From Bacillus sp. FJAT-26390 (lineage in GTDB: Bacteria; Bacillota; Bacilli; Paenibacillales; Paenibacillaceae): DNA of 64,000 nt. Positions within the stretch are counted from its first letter, which is position 1; every line of letters starts with the position of its first letter. This document shows, one piece after another, positions 42,347-50,805 of this stretch. The DNA lies in the NCBI RefSeq assembly GCF_001682865.1, contig NZ_MAQX01000033.1, positions 186,001-250,000 of the forward strand, read 5' to 3'. Both the position numbers and the translations under genes were made by a program. A model generated the notes under the pieces. The model was not told the origin of the DNA and did not search any database. It was given only the letters and a program-made list of their open reading frames with translations.

Positions 42347-44020
42347 TTAGGCTTTGGATGGATCGAACGAGCTCTTCAGCGAAACGATACGGTTGAATGC
42401 CAGCTTCTCTGCCGTCGTATCCTTCGGATCTACATTAAAGTAGCCATGGCGGAAAAACTGGAACTTGTCGCCGCCAACCGCATCCTTCATGTTCGGCTCA
42501 ACGAAGCCCTGCAGCACCTCAAGCGAATTCGGATTGATGCATTCAAGGAATGGCTTGCCTTCCTCTTCCGCCTCACTCGTAATAAGCGGCTCGAACAAAC
42601 GGAAATCGGCAGGTACGGCTTGAGACGCTTCTACCCAGTGAATCGTGCCTTTCACTTTACGCTCATTAAAGCCGGATCCGCTCTTCGTCTTCGGATCATA
42701 CGTGCAGTGCAGCTCGATAACGTTGCCGTCCGCGTCCTTGATCACTTCTTGGCATGTAATAAAATACGCATGCTTGAGGCGTACTTCATTGCCGGGGAAG
42801 AGACGGAAATATTTGCTCGGAGGATTTTCCATAAAATCATCCTGTTCAATGTAAATCTCGCGGGAAAACGGAATTTGACGCGTTCCCATCGCTTCGTTCT
42901 CCGCATTGTTCTCCGCTTCCAGCAGCTCGGTTTGGCCTTCTGGATAGTTCGTAATAACCACTTTCAGAGGGCGTAATACCGCCATCGTGCGAAGAGCTTT
43001 CAGCTTCAAATCTTCTCTTATAAAATGCTCAAGGTTGCGCTCGTCCACAAGGCTGTTGCTCTTCGACACGCCGATTTCGCGGCAAAATGCACGCATGGCT
43101 TCCGGCGTGTAGCCTTTGCGGCGCAAGCCGCTAATGGTCGGCATGCGGGGATCATCCCAGCCATCCACAACCGCCTCGTCTACCAATTGCTTAAGCTTGC
43201 GCTTGCTCATAACGGTATTCGTCACGTTCAGGCGGGCAAATTCATATTGGCGAGGAGTTGCTTCCATCTCGCATTCCGCGATCGTCCAGTCATATAAAGG
43301 ACGGTGATCCTCAAACTCCAGCGTACAGATGGAGTGCGTAATGCCTTCAATCGCATCGCTTAGCGGGTGGGCATAATCATACATCGGATAAATGCACCAA
43401 GCGTCGCCCGTACGGTGATGATGCGTATGCGCAATACGGTACAGCACCGGATCACGCAGCGTGATGTTCGGCGAAGCCATGTCGATCTTAGCGCGAAGCA
43501 CCCGCTCGCCGTCCTTGAACTCGCCCGCGCGCATGCGCGTAAACAAGTCGAGGTTCTCCTCGACAGAGCGGTTCCGATTAGGGCTTTCTTTGCCAGGCTC
43601 GGTCAACGTGCCGCGATATTCGCGCATTTGCTCAGCCGTCAGATCGCACACGTAAGCTTTGCCCTTCTTAATTAGCAAGACAGCGCGGTTATAAAGCTCT
43701 TCAAAATAATCCGACGCAAAACGAAGATCATCCCATTCAAAACCAAGCCAGCGGACATCCTCTTGAATGGATTCCACATACTCGGTATCTTCTTTGAGCG
43801 GATTCGTATCGTCAAAACGCAGATTGGTTCTGCCTTTAAACTCATCGGCGAGCTCAAAGTTCAAACAAATCGACTTGGCATGTCCAATATGCAAATAGCC
43901 GTTCGGCTCCGGCGGGAAACGAGTCACAATTTCCTGCACAAGGCCGCTCTTCAAATCTTCGACTACGATGTTTTTTATAAAATTCGAGGATGATGACTTG
44001 TTCTCTACTGCATTCTCCAT
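42347..44020 (-). CDS. glnS: Glutaminyl-tRNA synthetase
   Basis: Charges tRNA-Gln directly. 557 aa, normal for GlnRS. HIGH motif in PEPNGYLHIGHAKSICLNF, RFDDTNPLKEDTEYVESIQEDVRWLGF, and KMSKS equivalent NTVMSKRKLKQL; the C-terminal beta-barrel part has RLFPGNEVRLKHAYFI. The start at 44020 follows AAAGG. B. subtilis lacks this enzyme and uses GatCAB; GlnRS in Bacillota is patchy. No T-box leader was seen upstream. Confidence 0.93.
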   Translation of the reverse strand: MENAVENKSSSSNFIKNIVVEDLKSGLVQEIVTRFPPEPNGYLHIGHAKSICLNFELADEFKGRTNLRFDDTNPLKEDTEYVESIQEDVRWLGFEWDDLRFASDYFEELYNRAVLLIKKGKAYVCDLTAEQMREYRGTLTEPGKESPNRNRSVEENLDLFTRMRAGEFKDGERVLRAKIDMASPNITLRDPVLYRIAHTHHHRTGDAWCIYPMYDYAHPLSDAIEGITHSICTLEFEDHRPLYDWTIAECEMEATPRQYEFARLNVTNTVMSKRKLKQLVDEAVVDGWDDPRMPTISGLRRKGYTPEAMRAFCREIGVSKSNSLVDERNLEHFIREDLKLKALRTMAVLRPLKVVITNYPEGQTELLEAENNAENEAMGTRQIPFSREIYIEQDDFMENPPSKYFRLFPGNEVRLKHAYFITCQEVIKDADGNVIELHCTYDPKTKSGSGFNERKVKGTIHWVEASQAVPADFRLFEPLITSEAEEEGKPFLECINPNSLEVLQGFVEPNMKDAVGGDKFQFFRHGYFNVDPKDTTAEKLAFNRIVSLKSSFDPSKA

Positions 44021-44131
44021 CTGCGACCAACCTTTCCCACGGAAAATATTTATCCTCTTATAATACACAAATTTCCGCGAAATTATAATACTCCCTGCTT
44101 GCGGGCGTCATTTCAGCAGCAAACGAAACAA

Positions 44132-44152
44132 CCCGGCCTCGATCGAGGCGGG
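44132..44152 (-). terminator. Hairpin after the ABC permease gene
   Basis: CCCG(G)CCTCG/CGAGG(C)GGG, followed on the minus strand by TTGTTTCGTTTG. Probable terminator. Confidence 0.6.
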
Positions 44153-44207
44153 CTGCAATTGTTGTTTACGCTTATGTTTCTCTATTAACTTCTTTAATTT
44201 TGACGAT

Positions 44208-45005
44208 TCATTGTATCAGTTCTTTGTTTGTCTCTCTGATCAATTTCATAATTAATATACAGCTTATGAGAACAACTGCGCCGTACCCCCAAACAAACGT
44301 CCCCATACCTGGCAATTGCACGCTGTAAGCGGCTATTAAATGAACGGGATCAATGATCTTAATATGAAAAACCTCAGATATGACCAGCAGCCCCATATAG
44401 AACAAAAACGGAGAAGCCATCACCGCATAGCGGTTTTTGAGCAGCGCCGAAAACGAAAACCCGAGAATGCCGTACAATCCGCCAAACACTGCGTTCGTCC
44501 CTATAATAAATAAAATGTAGAGAAAGGGATGCTCCTGATAATAAGCTGCTCCGGGTCCTTGTGGCACAAAATTCATATCGGTATTGGGCAAGTGCAGCGG
44601 AAACAAGGCAGCAACGATTAAAAACAAAATGAACAATATAGCAATGGCAGTCAATCCGCCTGCGAGGAAATTAACGACTATTTTTGATCTCATATACTTG
44701 GCAAAAGAAACTCTGGCCAAGACGGCTTTTGAATAGCCTGTTTTTTTATCATGCAGAAAACTATCACAATAGGGCAGACCTATAAGGAGTGGCAAAAGGA
44801 GCTGGAGCATAGCCCCCGAACCGAGGCCCAGACAATACAGCCACGCTTCAAAAGCTGAAATCGAGGTGTCTAACTGATATATTTTATAGTAGGATGTATC
44901 CGAATAATAAGGGAATAGCCCTATCAGGCCAATGATTACTCCGAAGGAGACAGCAACGTAAAAGAGCTTGTTTTTGGACAAGCGCCTCAGCTCTACACAT
45001 AGCAT
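44208..45005 (-). CDS. ABC-2 type membrane protein, orphan permease
   Basis: 265 aa with six membrane segments and an external stretch (YYSDTSYYKIYQLDTSISAFEAWL) between the first two. FLHDKKTGYSKAVLARVSFAKYMRSKIVVNFLAGG is the usual ABC-2 cytoplasmic loop before helix 3. No ATPase gene adjoins it. It diverges from comQ by 195 bp; a functional link is not demonstrated. TAGGAG precedes the ATG. Confidence 0.7.
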   Translation of the reverse strand: MLCVELRRLSKNKLFYVAVSFGVIIGLIGLFPYYSDTSYYKIYQLDTSISAFEAWLYCLGLGSGAMLQLLLPLLIGLPYCDSFLHDKKTGYSKAVLARVSFAKYMRSKIVVNFLAGGLTAIAILFILFLIVAALFPLHLPNTDMNFVPQGPGAAYYQEHPFLYILFIIGTNAVFGGLYGILGFSFSALLKNRYAVMASPFLFYMGLLVISEVFHIKIIDPVHLIAAYSVQLPGMGTFVWGYGAVVLISCILIMKLIRETNKELIQ

Positions 45006-45093
45006 CCTTATGCTCCTATTCTAACAAATTAATATCACCCCTTAGTATAGTAAATGGAGCAAGGATTGTCCCCCCACATAAATGTAGTCTTTC

Positions 45094-45150
45094 CCCAAGA
45101 AAATTTAAGGCAGTAACTACTTGCATAAATCGGATTTATATAGCTATCCT
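45094..45150 (+). promoter_or_regulatory. Possible comQ promoter region
   Basis: TTGCAT (45121-45126), 18 nt, TATCCT (45145-45150), about 50 bp before comQ. At 45094-45110 is CCCAAGAAAATTTAAGG, a degenerate relative (12 of 17 bases) of the palindrome upstream of comX. Weak evidence for both. Confidence 0.35.
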
Positions 45151-45200
45151 TACCAAAAAGAAAATTATCCATCTATAAGTAGGAAGGAAGAATCAAATCC

Positions 45201-46151
45201 ATGCAAGAAAGCGCTCCTGCCGGCTCATATGAACAACGCTCCATGCTCGACTATGTTTCTATTGAATTATTTAAAATCATAGACATACACTTTTATGAAG
45301 AAAGCTATAATCGGATCATTAGAAGCTATATTCAATATAAAAAATCAGAAACAACGTTATGGTCCGAGTTGACGCTGTATACCCACTACATGCTCGGAGG
45401 CAGCTCCCCAGCTATTTATCATGCGGCTGCCCAAACGGAACTGCTTATTATAAGTTTGGATATATTCGATGATCTGCAGGATCAGGACAACTTCATCCCG
45501 CCATGGATGCATGACGAGCCATCTGTTGCCATGAACTGCGCTTCAGGCATAATGGCTGCCGCAATTGCAGGCAATCTGAACAAACCGCTTGGCTCGGATA
45601 TTCTTCAACTGCTTACAACGGCTCATAATGGCCAGCACAAGGATATTCAGAACACCGTCACAAAGGAAGAAGAGTATCTACAGCTTATTTCCGAGAAGTC
45701 CGCATCGCTCCTTGGCGCTGCTATTAAGCTAGGCTATCAACTCGTTGATCAGCCAGATGCTTCTATAGCAATAAAGCTCGCAGATTTTGCACAGTTCATC
45801 GGGATTGCCGCCCAGCTGCGCAATGATGTCAAAAACTTATCCATCCTTCAAGAACGGAATGATATCGTTCAGCGCAAAAGGACGCTTGCTACTTTGTATT
45901 TGCTCGATCACAGCGAGGGAAACTTTCCCTTTCTCAGAAAATATTACGACGGTATAATAGGAATGGAGGAGTTGCCTGCTCACGAGCAGCAGCTTGTTGA
46001 ATTTATCCATACATCCGGCGTTTCGGAGTATACGTCGGCTGTTCAAAAGCTGTATCTGCTGCAAGCGGATCATCTTTTGACAACGATACCCGTTAGCCAG
46101 CCTTGGGAGCATCATTTCAGAGCGATCACCATCGGCCATTTCCGTAAATAA
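45201..46151 (+). CDS. comQ: ComQ-type isoprenyl transferase
   Basis: 316 aa, polyprenyl synthetase fold. First Asp-rich motif is DDLQDQD (residues 90-96); the second is RNDVKNL (D209). A short form with the second motif ending in Asn-Leu rather than DxxD is typical of ComQ, which processes and prenylates the tryptophan of ComX. GGAAGGAAG precedes the ATG. It is followed by comX, comP and comA, which secures the identification. Confidence 0.9.
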   Translation: MQESAPAGSYEQRSMLDYVSIELFKIIDIHFYEESYNRIIRSYIQYKKSETTLWSELTLYTHYMLGGSSPAIYHAAAQTELLIISLDIFDDLQDQDNFIPPWMHDEPSVAMNCASGIMAAAIAGNLNKPLGSDILQLLTTAHNGQHKDIQNTVTKEEEYLQLISEKSASLLGAAIKLGYQLVDQPDASIAIKLADFAQFIGIAAQLRNDVKNLSILQERNDIVQRKRTLATLYLLDHSEGNFPFLRKYYDGIIGMEELPAHEQQLVEFIHTSGVSEYTSAVQKLYLLQADHLLTTIPVSQPWEHHFRAITIGHFRK

Positions 46152-46163
46152 AATTGCGGCTTG

Positions 46164-46208
46164 CCCTAAAAATATTAGGGAAATCCTCTCTATCTTTTTT
46201 GCTATAAT
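46164..46208 (+). promoter_or_regulatory. comX promoter with candidate ComA-binding palindrome
   Basis: CCCTAA-N5-TTAGGG (46164-46180) is a perfect 6-bp inverted repeat ending where a -35 should begin. The -10 is an extended TGCTATAAT (TATAAT at 46203-46208). No -35 consensus exists at 17 nt, so activation by a factor bound at about -43 is plausible. ComA of B. subtilis binds a comparable short palindrome (TTGCGG-N4-CCGCAA) at activated promoters. Confidence 0.6.
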
Positions 46209-46248
46209 TTAATTTGTAAAGATACCATTTTTTAGGGGGAATTTAACC

Positions 46249-46437
46249 ATGTGGTCACCGCAGCTTAAAGAAACCGCTCTTCAGTATGCAGCTAACAAAA
46301 ACTCAAAAGACAAGCTTTCAACAATACTAGCCGAAGCTACGATTTCCATGGAACAGAAGCAGGTTCTCAAACTATCCTATGCAACTCCGGCAGCAGCACT
46401 TAGCAATGGAACTGCCTCATCCGATTATTGGGCTTAA
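46249..46437 (+). CDS. comX: ComX prepheromone
   Basis: 62 aa. ComX precursors are short, end with a Trp-containing hexa- to decapeptide, and lie between comQ and comP. Here the C-terminus is ASSDYWA, with Trp61 penultimate; the only other Trp is residue 2. The N-terminal part (PQLKETALQYAANKNSKDKLSTIL) is the leader. There is no signal peptide or Cys. A GGGGG ribosome site precedes the ATG and a terminator follows at once. ComQ would prenylate Trp61. The mature peptide length cannot be read from sequence. Confidence 0.87.
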   Translation: MWSPQLKETALQYAANKNSKDKLSTILAEATISMEQKQVLKLSYATPAAALSNGTASSDYWA

Positions 46438-46450
46438 TTCCATAATACAG

Positions 46451-46476
46451 AGCCTGACCAATGAGTCAGGCTTTTT
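46451..46476 (+). terminator. Terminator/attenuator between comX and comP
   Basis: AGCCTGAC, 6-nt loop, GTCAGGCT, TTTTTATTA. It would make comX more abundant than comP-comA, which have no separate clear promoter. Confidence 0.85.
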
Positions 46477-46503
46477 ATTATGTATTCTGAAAGGATTACT
46501 GCC

Positions 46504-48660
46504 ATGCATAAATTACCGCATTTCAAGCGGTTTATCTTTATTTTTGTAGGAGCCGGCCTGCTGCTGATTCATTCATGGGTCAGCTATGTTACGTTTCATT
46601 ACCCTTACCTCGGCATTGGCGTGAGCTCTACCGACAACATTAATTGGTCAATCTCGGAAATCTATGAAGACGGCGCAGCCGAGAAAATGGGGCTTATCGT
46701 CAACGATACCGTGCTGCGCATCAATGGTGGGCCTACGGGCGAGCATTTCACCGTGCTAAAATTCCGAGATATTGAACAAGCCCATTCGATTGAAATCATG
46801 CGAAACGGCCAGCGATATACCTTTGATATCAAAAATAACACGAACGAGCTCTCATCCAGGTACGTGCTGGGAATAATAGGCGAGCTTGTTCTATTTGCCA
46901 TTTCCGTCTTTCTTTATTTTAACGTGAAGCATTCGCGATCCATTTATTATTTACTCGCTGTGTTCATATTAATGGGACTTGCCTTCATGTGCGCCGAAGC
47001 CTCTTCACGCTCAGACGCGCTTGCCAAATTCATTACGCTTAATGCGATGTCATTTATTCCGCTCCTGTTTGCAAAGTTCATCTATTTCTTTCTTAAGGAA
47101 AAGGGCTATAAGCTCTTTCATCAACGCTGGCTCAAATACGCTTTCGCTTTGCTTACTTTCCTGGCAGCGATACGGATCGTCTATTTTCTGAACATGCCCC
47201 TCCATCGCTATTTCTTGATTGACCGCTTTATCAGCTTGTTATGCTTTGCATTAGGATCGCTGCTTACGATCATTCTCTTAATCGTGATTTACATAGAGAA
47301 GCGCCATGAATACTCCTTCTCAGCCAAGGTGATCAAAATCATTTTCATCGCTTTTCTTCTGTCATTCTTGCCTTTTTTGCTTTTGTCGGTCGTTCCTGAC
47401 TTACTGGGAAAACCGGTAGTCAGCTACGCTTATGCCGTATGGTTCATCACGCTATTTCCGCTGACCTTTATTTATTACACCGTTAAGGAGACGCTCTATA
47501 AGAACAATGGAACGGTCAGCTTTCTCTTTCCGATAAAAAATAGACGGCTTGGCGCGTTTTATCGTATTCTGACAGAGCATGGGCAGATTAAGAAGCTAGA
47601 GGATGCGAAGTTTAGCCTGCTGCCTCAGATTTGCACGGCACTTGGGCTTGAAGCGGCAGCGCTGCGATTCCATGACAACTCCCGCATCAGGCTGGTGACC
47701 CATGGACCGCTCAATAAAACAGAGCTGGAGCATGCTGTCCTTACGGATGACTTGCCCCCCTCAAAGCACATCGTATATGCCATAAATTCAGAACTGGATT
47801 TCACCAGCCATATTATTATGAAAAAAATATCGCCTGATCTGCCGTTCAGCGATGAACAGCAGCAATGGATTGCTATATTAAAAAGCCAGCTTTCTATTTT
47901 GATCGAGAATGTATACTTATCCGAGAAGCTCTCCATGAAAGTGAGCGAGCTCATTTCCGAGCCGGCCGCCGCAGCGGACATGCCTGCTGATTATTACTTA
48001 TGGTTTAGAAAATCGCTCTATCAGATGCAGGAAAAGGAACGCCGCCGGGTTGCGACGGATCTGCATGACACGGTGATGCAGGATATTTATTTTGCCAAGC
48101 AGCGGGTCACAGCCATTCAAAACGGGAGGCTCGAGCCAGCCGCCCTGCAAACGGAATTAAAAGAGCTGGCGGAGTATTTGGATATTATTAATTTGAACGT
48201 GAGGGAAACGGGATTTCAATTGTATCCTCATCTGCTGAAAGAGGTTGGCTTCGCCGTAACGGTATCCAATCTCATCGAGACGGAGAGGATGAATGTCCCC
48301 TTTAAGCTGCAATTGCGCATTGAACAAAAGACGGAGTGGGAACAGCTTGATACCGATGTCCATCATCATTTATTTCGGATCATGCAGGAGCTGCTCTCTA
48401 ATGCGAAGAAGCATTCCAAAGCGAATGAGGTCGATTTCCACCTCTACTACGCCAATCAAACCTTTGTACTCGAATATGAGGATGATGGCATCGGATTAAA
48501 CGAAAAAGAGCATAGCGGGGGCATCGGCTGGCATGGCATCAATCATCGCATCAACAGCCTGGAAGGTAAAATGCAGTATTTTACGTCCATCAATAAAGGG
48601 TTAAAGCTTATCCTCACGCTGCCTGCAGAAGGGAAAGACACTTATGAATCAAGAAATTAA
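46504..48660 (+). CDS. comP: ComP sensor histidine kinase with PDZ-like domain
   Basis: 718 aa. TM1 (about 10-28), then an outside PDZ-like domain (about 35-108: ISEIYEDGAAEKMGLIVNDTVLRINGGP), then seven or so helices (about 115-340), a cytoplasmic linker, a HisKA_3 domain with phosphoacceptor H521 in ATDLHDTVMQD, and an ATPase domain with NAKKHSKAN and YEDDGIGL..GGIGWHGI. B. subtilis ComP has the same PDZ-then-multi-helix plan. The start at 46504 is chosen over 46480 because the latter lies in the comX terminator T run and GAAAGGA precedes 46504. Confidence 0.92.
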   Translation: MHKLPHFKRFIFIFVGAGLLLIHSWVSYVTFHYPYLGIGVSSTDNINWSISEIYEDGAAEKMGLIVNDTVLRINGGPTGEHFTVLKFRDIEQAHSIEIMRNGQRYTFDIKNNTNELSSRYVLGIIGELVLFAISVFLYFNVKHSRSIYYLLAVFILMGLAFMCAEASSRSDALAKFITLNAMSFIPLLFAKFIYFFLKEKGYKLFHQRWLKYAFALLTFLAAIRIVYFLNMPLHRYFLIDRFISLLCFALGSLLTIILLIVIYIEKRHEYSFSAKVIKIIFIAFLLSFLPFLLLSVVPDLLGKPVVSYAYAVWFITLFPLTFIYYTVKETLYKNNGTVSFLFPIKNRRLGAFYRILTEHGQIKKLEDAKFSLLPQICTALGLEAAALRFHDNSRIRLVTHGPLNKTELEHAVLTDDLPPSKHIVYAINSELDFTSHIIMKKISPDLPFSDEQQQWIAILKSQLSILIENVYLSEKLSMKVSELISEPAAAADMPADYYLWFRKSLYQMQEKERRRVATDLHDTVMQDIYFAKQRVTAIQNGRLEPAALQTELKELAEYLDIINLNVRETGFQLYPHLLKEVGFAVTVSNLIETERMNVPFKLQLRIEQKTEWEQLDTDVHHHLFRIMQELLSNAKKHSKANEVDFHLYYANQTFVLEYEDDGIGLNEKEHSGGIGWHGINHRINSLEGKMQYFTSINKGLKLILTLPAEGKDTYESRN

Positions 48661-49297
48661 AATACTCATTATCGATGATCATCCGGCAATGGCGCTTGGC
48701 ATCAAGTTCCTATTGGAGCAAGATCAAAGCATAAAGGTGCTTGGCATTGCAGCGAGCGGCTCGGAGGGCATCGAGATGGTTCGAGAGCAGCTCCCTTCCG
48801 TTGTTGTTCTTGATTTGAACCTTCCGGATGATACCGGCGTTCATATTGCCGCTGCGATCAAGGAGCAGCATCCTGCGATACATATCATCATCCATACCGG
48901 ATATGACTATATTCCCTATTTCAATCGCCTTATCGAGTGCGGCGTAAGCGGGATTTTGAATAAGAGCGCTTCGCCCCAGGACATTCTGGACATGATCCAT
49001 ACCGTTATTCGCGGGTATACGATCATGCCGCTGCCTATTTTTAGACAGGTTCAGCTGCAGCGCCCGGATCATGTCAAGCACTACTGGGAAGCGGATCTGA
49101 CCACGACCGAAGAGAAAATTTTATCGATGGTGGCCGACAAATATACGAACAGCAAAATAGCCGGCATCATTCACGTTAGCGAGAGCTCCGTCGAAAACTA
49201 TTTGAAAAAAATTTACGGCAAGCTGGGCGTTAAATCCAAGGTCGAGGCGCTTGCCAAAATTACGCAGGACGACCGCTTTCAGCGCGTCGACAATTAA
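48644..49297 (+). CDS. comA: ComA response regulator
   Basis: 217 aa. Receiver domain: IIDDHPAMALG acidic pocket, phosphoacceptor D57 in VVVLDLNLPDD, Thr and Lys switch residues in IHTGYDY and LNKSAS. LuxR-type HTH: LTTTEEKILSMVADKYTNSKIAGIIHVSESSVENYLKKIYGKL. It overlaps comP by 17 bp. Phosphorylated by ComP on pheromone binding; likely acts at the comX palindrome (inference). Confidence 0.93.
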   Translation: MNQEIKILIIDDHPAMALGIKFLLEQDQSIKVLGIAASGSEGIEMVREQLPSVVVLDLNLPDDTGVHIAAAIKEQHPAIHIIIHTGYDYIPYFNRLIECGVSGILNKSASPQDILDMIHTVIRGYTIMPLPIFRQVQLQRPDHVKHYWEADLTTTEEKILSMVADKYTNSKIAGIIHVSESSVENYLKKIYGKLGVKSKVEALAKITQDDRFQRVDN

Positions 49298-49311
49298 AAT
49301 CAGCTTCTGCT

Positions 49312-50646
49312 TTAAAACGCAATAATGCCTGATGAGTAAAGAAAGACGAGCAGCACTAATACCGGAGCCACGTAGCGCAGCATGAACATCCACACGCGCA
49401 GCCACCATGAAGACAAGCCCGCTTCCTCCGCCGCCCCCTTCCAAGCATATCCGACGAACAAGGTTACGACTAATCCGCCGAGCGGAAGGATTATATTCGA
49501 GCAGACGAAGTCAACCCAATCAAAAAAAGGCTTGCCGCCAAACGTTAGCCACGGCGCTTTATCTCCTAATGATAAAGCGGACGGCAGCCCGACCAAGAAG
49601 CAAAGCAGCGTCAGCATCGCGGCAGAAAAGGTACGGCTCCAGCCGAATGCCTCGCGAACGAAGGCAACCGGCACTTCAAGCAGCGACACCATGGATGTCA
49701 GCGCCGCAAAAGCTAGCAGCACAAAGAACAAGCCTCCAAAAACCGCGCCTAACGGCATCGCGGAGAATGCAGCCGGCAGCGCCACAAACACGAGGCCTGG
49801 CCCTTGCGATGCCTCAAGCCCATATACAAAGGTTGTTGGGAAAATAATCAGCCCCGCCAGAAAAGCGTATGCTAAATCCCCGATTCCGATAGCCAGCGTA
49901 GCGAGTCCCAGCGATTGCCGCTTGTCCACATAGGCACCGTAAGTCATAATCGCCCCCATGCCTAGCGAAAGCGAAAAGAAAGCATGTCCCAGCGCAACGA
50001 GCGCCGACTCTGCCGAGAGCTTGCTAAAGTCGGGCTTTAGGAAAAAGGATACGCCCTCCCCTGCTCCCTCTAACGAAAGCGCGCGAACGCAAAGCACAAG
50101 AAGCAAAATGACGAGCCCCGGAATGAGAATCTTATTGAACCGCTCGATGCCTGCCGACACGCCCCGAATGATGACGAAACCCGTTAGCACCATCACGATA
50201 AATTGCCAAAGGACGGGCATCCAGCTGGCATTGAAATCATGAAAAAGCAGCGCGTAATCCTTATGCACGAACAGCTTTCCCGTGAAAGAAAGCATCGCAT
50301 AGTGCAGCGTCCAGCCTGCAACTACCGCATAAAAGGACAAGATGACAAACGCGCCTACTATCGTAATAAACCCTAAGCCGCCCCACAGCTTTTGCCCGCT
50401 AAGGCGAATGAGCGAGGTCGCCGCATTTCCTCTGCCGCCCCTTCCTACCGACAGCTCGGCAAGCAGCACCGGCAGGCCAACAAGCAGCAAGCAAATGACG
50501 AATAACATAAAAAAGGCCGCGCCCCCGTATTGTCCTGTTATATAAGGAAACTTCCACATATTGCCTAGACCGACTGCGCTTCCGATTGCCGCTAAAATAA
50601 ATCCCGAGGACGAAAACCTCTCGTCTGTGCGATATTGATCCTTCAT
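49312..50646 (-). CDS. Neurotransmitter:sodium symporter family transporter
   Basis: 444 aa, the bacterial NSS (LeuT/MhsT) length, with 11-12 helices. FSSSGFILAAIGSAVGLGNMWKFPYITGQYGGAAF holds the unwound TM1 Na+ and substrate site; FFSLSLGMGAIMTYGAYV is TM6. Amino-acid uptake driven by sodium is expected; substrate unknown. Start at 50646 with GGGAGG about 10 nt upstream. It converges on comA with a 14-bp gap and diverges from the next unit. Confidence 0.93.
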   Translation of the reverse strand: MKDQYRTDERFSSSGFILAAIGSAVGLGNMWKFPYITGQYGGAAFFMLFVICLLLVGLPVLLAELSVGRGGRGNAATSLIRLSGQKLWGGLGFITIVGAFVILSFYAVVAGWTLHYAMLSFTGKLFVHKDYALLFHDFNASWMPVLWQFIVMVLTGFVIIRGVSAGIERFNKILIPGLVILLLVLCVRALSLEGAGEGVSFFLKPDFSKLSAESALVALGHAFFSLSLGMGAIMTYGAYVDKRQSLGLATLAIGIGDLAYAFLAGLIIFPTTFVYGLEASQGPGLVFVALPAAFSAMPLGAVFGGLFFVLLAFAALTSMVSLLEVPVAFVREAFGWSRTFSAAMLTLLCFLVGLPSALSLGDKAPWLTFGGKPFFDWVDFVCSNIILPLGGLVVTLFVGYAWKGAAEEAGLSSWWLRVWMFMLRYVAPVLVLLVFLYSSGIIAF

Positions 50647-50805
50647 TACCCTAATTCCTCCCGCTTCTATGCTTACCAGAATTTCTCTAGAGGTGCTGAT
50701 GGGTAGTATGACCATTTTCGAAAAATATATCTGCATTCGTACATGCATGCCCTGCATAGGCTTCATAAAAGCGAATACATATCTCACAGGATGGAAGGTG
50801 AATCG

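Noticed and set aside
44021..44207. T-box leader for glnS
   Set aside because: No T-box sequence or specifier stem; only a terminator-like hairpin of the neighbouring gene.
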